Assembly: GCA_002396885.1 (NCBI GenBank)
Contig: DGXY01000095.1
Coordinates: 1-32,672 of the forward strand
Direction: 5' to 3'
From: Akkermansiaceae bacterium UBA5020
GTDB taxonomy: Bacteria; Verrucomicrobiota; Verrucomicrobiia; Verrucomicrobiales; DEV007
DNA: 32,672 nucleotides
Below are positions 30,188 to 32,672 of this stretch, piece by piece; the first letter of the stretch is position 1, and every line of letters begins with the position of its first letter. The translations under genes were made by a program, and so were the position numbers. Below the pieces are notes generated by a model that saw only the letters and a list, made by a program, of their open reading frames with translations, did no database searches and was not told where the DNA came from.

Positions 30188-31122
30188 GATTCTATCGCCC
30201 GGTCCGCCATGCGGAAAAAGTCGTTCTCCGGTTGGTAACCGAGAACCATGCGGGAGCGGGTGATGTTGATTTCGAAGGGGTGGTAATCGGGGCAGCGGAT
30301 CTCAACGGTGGGAATCCCGAGCTTCTCCGAGAGATACGCAGCCGCGACCCGGTAGTCGAAACACGAAGGACCGGCGATGTTGAAGGCTTGCCCGTTTGCG
30401 GCGGGGTTGCCGAGCATCCGCCCGAATCCCTGCATCACGTCGTCGATGTGGACAATGTGGCGGCGCAGCGGGATGCCTTGGGCGTTTGTCAGGATCGGGA
30501 GGCGCTCCTCCCCCGCCTTGACGAGGGAGAGGATGTCGTCGGTGATCTCGCCGAAACCGTGACCGGGCTCGGCGGGGTTCACGTTACGCAGGAGCGAGAA
30601 ATGCTTCAGCAGGTCATCACCCTCGAACACCCACGAGGAACGCAACACCGTCACCGGCACGCCATATTGCACGGCGTATTGCTGCGCCATCGTCTCCTCC
30701 ATCACCTTCGAAAAAGCGTAGTAGCCAGGATAGGCCGTCAGCGGATGATTCTCATCGATGGGGATGGGCTGAGGGTAGAACCAGATCCCGTATGCGGCAT
30801 CGCCGCCAAGGAGAAGGAATTGCTCCACCTCCTGCTTCCGGCAGGCCTCGAGGACGTGAAAGGTGCCCTTCACACTCACGTCAAAGAAGGTGTCCGCGTC
30901 CTCCTTCGTCGTCGCGAGCTGCACGACGAGGTCGGCACCACGCACCGTTTCCTCGACCGCTTTCGGATCGGTGATGCTCCCCTGGATCGAGGTGATCCCA
31001 GAGCCCTCTACCGGGGTGCGGTGGACGAGCGCCCGCACCGGCCAGCCCCGTTCCGCGAGCAATGCGAGGACACGACGTCCGAGTTTGCCTCCGGCCCCGA
31101 AGATGGCGACAGTCTTGCTCAT
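30148..31122 (-). CDS. NAD-dependent epimerase/dehydratase (extended SDR)
   Basis: 324 residues beginning MSKTVAIFGAGGKLGRRVL, with the dinucleotide motif GAGGKLG, a DLVVQLATTK strand and the catalytic YxxxK as YYAFSK. SSWVFEGDD and FNIAGPSCFDYRVAA are typical of sugar-nucleotide epimerase relatives. The C-terminal SVNSQQSTVNREP and the stop are encoded by a heptamer repeat array and are not part of the fold, so the ancestral stop was probably elsewhere. An in-frame ATG three codons upstream (31131) is possible. It is the first gene of an operon running to 27753 and is divergent from the PAS-AraC regulator (71 bp). Confidence 0.9.
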   Translation of the reverse strand: MSKTVAIFGAGGKLGRRVLALLAERGWPVRALVHRTPVEGSGITSIQGSITDPKAVEETVRGADLVVQLATTKEDADTFFDVSVKGTFHVLEACRKQEVEQFLLLGGDAAYGIWFYPQPIPIDENHPLTAYPGYYAFSKVMEETMAQQYAVQYGVPVTVLRSSWVFEGDDLLKHFSLLRNVNPAEPGHGFGEITDDILSLVKAGEERLPILTNAQGIPLRRHIVHIDDVMQGFGRMLGNPAANGQAFNIAGPSCFDYRVAAAYLSEKLGIPTVEIRCPDYHPFEINITRSRMVLGYQPENDFFRMADRAIESVNSQQSTVNREP

Positions 31123-31150
31123 GATTTTCACAATAAGCGGGAACCCCTCG

Positions 31151-31180
31151 CAAAGGCTTGGCAGGTAGCGCCAACCTTTG
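31151..31180. promoter_or_regulatory. Imperfect inverted repeat in the epimerase/araC divergent promoter
   Basis: CAAAGGCTTGGC (31151-31162) and GCCAACCTTTG (31170-31180) pair apart from one extra base, separated by 7 bp. It lies in the 71-bp space between the two start codons, where an AraC-type operator would be expected. The linkage is inference. Confidence 0.45.
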
Positions 31181-31193
31181 GTATTTTCTGGCC

Positions 31194-31973
31194 ATGAGCG
31201 CGAATGCGGAAAAAGCCCGGGCCCTCCGATTTCAAAAGAACTTCTTCGAGAGAATCGGCGGAGGCTTGCAACTTTCGGCCCTCTTTGCCCACCTTCCGAT
31301 GATCGCTTTCCTTGCCAAGGACGAGCGAAGCCGCTTCGTCTGCGCTAACGGACCGACCTTGAAAATCTTCGATCTCGAGCACGAGTGGGAGATGCTCGGC
31401 AAGACCGACGCCGACTTCTTCTCGCGTCCTCTCGCCGAAAGCTTCCTCGAGGAGGACCGGCGGGTCATGGCCAGCGGCGAGACGCGCACCTACTACTCGC
31501 AGATGGTGCCCGACATCGCCGGAACGCTCAACTGGTATGTCGTCACCGTCGCCCCGCTGCGCGGTCCACATGGAGGCATCTGCGGGGTTGCCATCGTCCT
31601 CTACGACCTGCACGAGGTCGGCGGAGTGGCCCAACCTTTTTCCCAGCTCGAGCCGGCCCTGCGTCACCTCCACACTCGCTTCCGCGAAGCCATCACCACA
31701 GCCGAGCTCGCGGCGCTCTGCCACCTCTCGGAACGGCAGTTCACGCGCGTTTTTCGACGTTTGTTAGGAGAATCGCCGATGCGTTACCTCATCCGCCAGC
31801 GCCTCCACGCGGCCCGGCATGAGCTCATCGCGAACGACCGTCCCGCCGGTGCGATCGCCCTCGATCTCGGTTTCTACGACCAGAGTGCCTTCACCCGCGC
31901 CTTCCGGGCCGAGGCGGGGGTGACTCCGGCTGCCTACCGCCAGCGCCACCTGCAGGAACTCGAGGGGAAATGA
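31194..31973 (+). CDS. AraC-family transcriptional regulator with an N-terminal PAS-like domain
   Basis: 259 residues. An N-terminal sensor (about 30-145) has PAS features: LPMIAFLAKDERSRFVCANGPTLKIF, GKTDADFF and the NWYVVTVAPLRGPHGGICGVAIVLYDLHE strand pair. The AraC DNA-binding domain (about 160-255) contains TTAELAALCHLSERQFTRVFRRLLGESPMRYLIRQRLHAAR and the second helix-turn-helix GAIALDLGFYDQSAFTRAFRAEAGVTPAAYR. The ATG at 31194 matches a sensible N-terminus; an upstream TTG at 31158 would add 12 residues. It is divergent from the epimerase operon, its likely target. It converges with the PH-domain gene 9 bp downstream. The ligand is unknown. Confidence 0.93.
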   Translation: MSANAEKARALRFQKNFFERIGGGLQLSALFAHLPMIAFLAKDERSRFVCANGPTLKIFDLEHEWEMLGKTDADFFSRPLAESFLEEDRRVMASGETRTYYSQMVPDIAGTLNWYVVTVAPLRGPHGGICGVAIVLYDLHEVGGVAQPFSQLEPALRHLHTRFREAITTAELAALCHLSERQFTRVFRRLLGESPMRYLIRQRLHAARHELIANDRPAGAIALDLGFYDQSAFTRAFRAEAGVTPAAYRQRHLQELEGK

Positions 31974-31982
31974 ACGAACTGC

Positions 31983-32501
31983 TCAGGCTTCGCCGTCTTC
32001 CTCGTCATCCTCGAGATCGACCTCGCGGACGCGCTTCTTGTCGCGTTGCGCTTCGACATTTCGGCGAATGAGATCGGCCACCTCGGTGCTCTGGTGGATC
32101 GCGTTGAGCACCACCGCCGGCGTGCTGCGATCGGAAGTCTCGAGGAGGATCCGCCCCAGGCCGAAGATCCGGAAATGAAAGGGCAACTCCTGCTTCATGT
32201 CCTTCACCCGGTAGAGTTCGAGGACGTCGACATTGCGGCTGAAGACCCCGCTGCTGTGCTTGAGCCGCTCGTTGGTGAGTTCGTAGTTGTCAAAACGCGT
32301 CGAGATCATCTTGACGAGCCAGGGAAAGAGGCAGACGACCCACACCGCAATGATGGCCGGAATCACAAGCGGCCCCGCCACGATCGTAGTGAGGAGCGCG
32401 GCCACCGTGAGCACTCCTCCGGCGAGGAGGCCGAGGATCAACGCGGGAAGATTGAGCACCTGCGAGGGAGTGCCTTTCCAGAGGATTTGTTCGGAGTTCA
32501 T
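31983..32501 (-). CDS. Membrane protein with a bacterial PH (bPH2) domain
   Basis: 172 residues: two hydrophobic helices (about 17-40 and 44-65) followed by a bPH2 domain of the YdbS/YdbT kind (about 68-150, starting TRFDNYELTNERLKHSSGVFSRNVDVLELYRVKDM) and a highly acidic C-terminus. ATG 32501 starts MNSEQILWKGTPSQ, the usual family opening. Longer in-frame starts would add about 40 residues with no resemblance. The function is unknown; related proteins are implicated in the envelope stress response. No partner gene of the same family is visible, though one could lie outside the window. Confidence 0.85.
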   Translation of the reverse strand: MNSEQILWKGTPSQVLNLPALILGLLAGGVLTVAALLTTIVAGPLVIPAIIAVWVVCLFPWLVKMISTRFDNYELTNERLKHSSGVFSRNVDVLELYRVKDMKQELPFHFRIFGLGRILLETSDRSTPAVVLNAIHQSTEVADLIRRNVEAQRDKKRVREVDLEDDEEDGEA

Positions 32502-32627
32502 GGGTCGAAAAAGCGAATGGCAGAGTGTGTCACGATCCTCCGCCCTTGGCGAATACATTCGGGTGGCGGTTTTGGAGCGATGGAAAACGGCGGAGCGGGC
32601 GCTCCAAATCGGTCCCGTGAAAAGCAT

Positions 32628-32672
32628 GATCCCCTCTTCACCTTCCCGCTACGTCCCCATCACCTCTTTCTG
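32628..32672 (+). CDS. Possible 5' end of a divergent gene running off the window
   Basis: An open frame from ATG 32628 (or GTG 32619) reads MIPSSPSRYVPITSF to the window edge. It would be divergent from the PH-domain gene. Fifteen codons are too few to identify, and a competing frame from 32580 is also open. The 32502-32627 gap shows nothing else. Confidence 0.2.

Overview
The window is about 32.7 kb of GC-rich bacterial chromosome, most likely from the phylum Verrucomicrobiota. That placement is inference from gene content: secreted DUF1080 and DUF6807 proteins, a PVC-type membrane-bound dehydrogenase with a terminal c-type heme motif, a secreted SUMF1-type protein, a Tat-exported Gfo/Idh/MocA oxidoreductase, a fused SecDF, and a near absence of Shine-Dalgarno sequences. 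There is no rRNA, tRNA, prophage or CRISPR array. The first 54 bases hold nothing I can name.

Layout. 55-4271 (minus strand): DAHP synthase, MoeA and GTP-dependent PEP carboxykinase; pckG and moeA are directly adjacent. 4443-5224: an intact REP-associated tyrosine transposase gene flanked by its own inverted REP palindromes. 5291-9545 (plus): the tgt-yajC-secDF operon, with an unusual TGT zinc site and an Ala/Pro-rich N-terminal tail on SecDF. 9754-11525: a MerR-family regulator divergent from an ECF sigma factor, with two palindromes between them. 11532-15795: a DUF6807 protein, TrmJ-type RNA methyltransferase, zinc-ribbon protein, DCC-family thiol oxidoreductase and CocE-type hydrolase. 16050-19708: a DUF1883 protein in an AT-richer pocket, DUF2071 protein, tandem-DUF1080 protein, a 46-residue basic protein and an alpha/beta hydrolase with a Cys nucleophile. 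19728-27473 (minus): a secreted module of a 1167-residue dehydrogenase/HEAT/cytochrome protein, SUMF1 protein, Tat Gfo/Idh oxidoreductase and a cyclophilin-containing protein. 27753-31122 (minus): a putative sugar or small-molecule operon (epimerase, VOC protein, SDR, Gfo/Idh), divergent from a PAS-AraC regulator at 31194-31973. A bacterial PH-domain membrane protein ends the window.

The catabolic parts fit a heterotroph that degrades polysaccharides: secreted DUF1080/DUF6807 proteins, periplasmic dehydrogenase and oxidoreductase, and a regulated cytoplasmic NAD(P) oxidoreductase set. The genes are otherwise ordinary. The most unusual material is between them: (i) the RAYT/REP locus; (ii) several short-tandem-repeat blocks, mostly heptamers that can be phased to end in AC, one of which forms the C-terminus and stop codon of the epimerase gene; (iii) a roughly 165-bp MITE-like inverted-repeat element that supplies the start codon of the SUMF1 gene. 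No single unmistakably new multi-gene system is visible. The MerR/ECF pair and the AraC-controlled operon are the best candidates for uncharacterised regulation.
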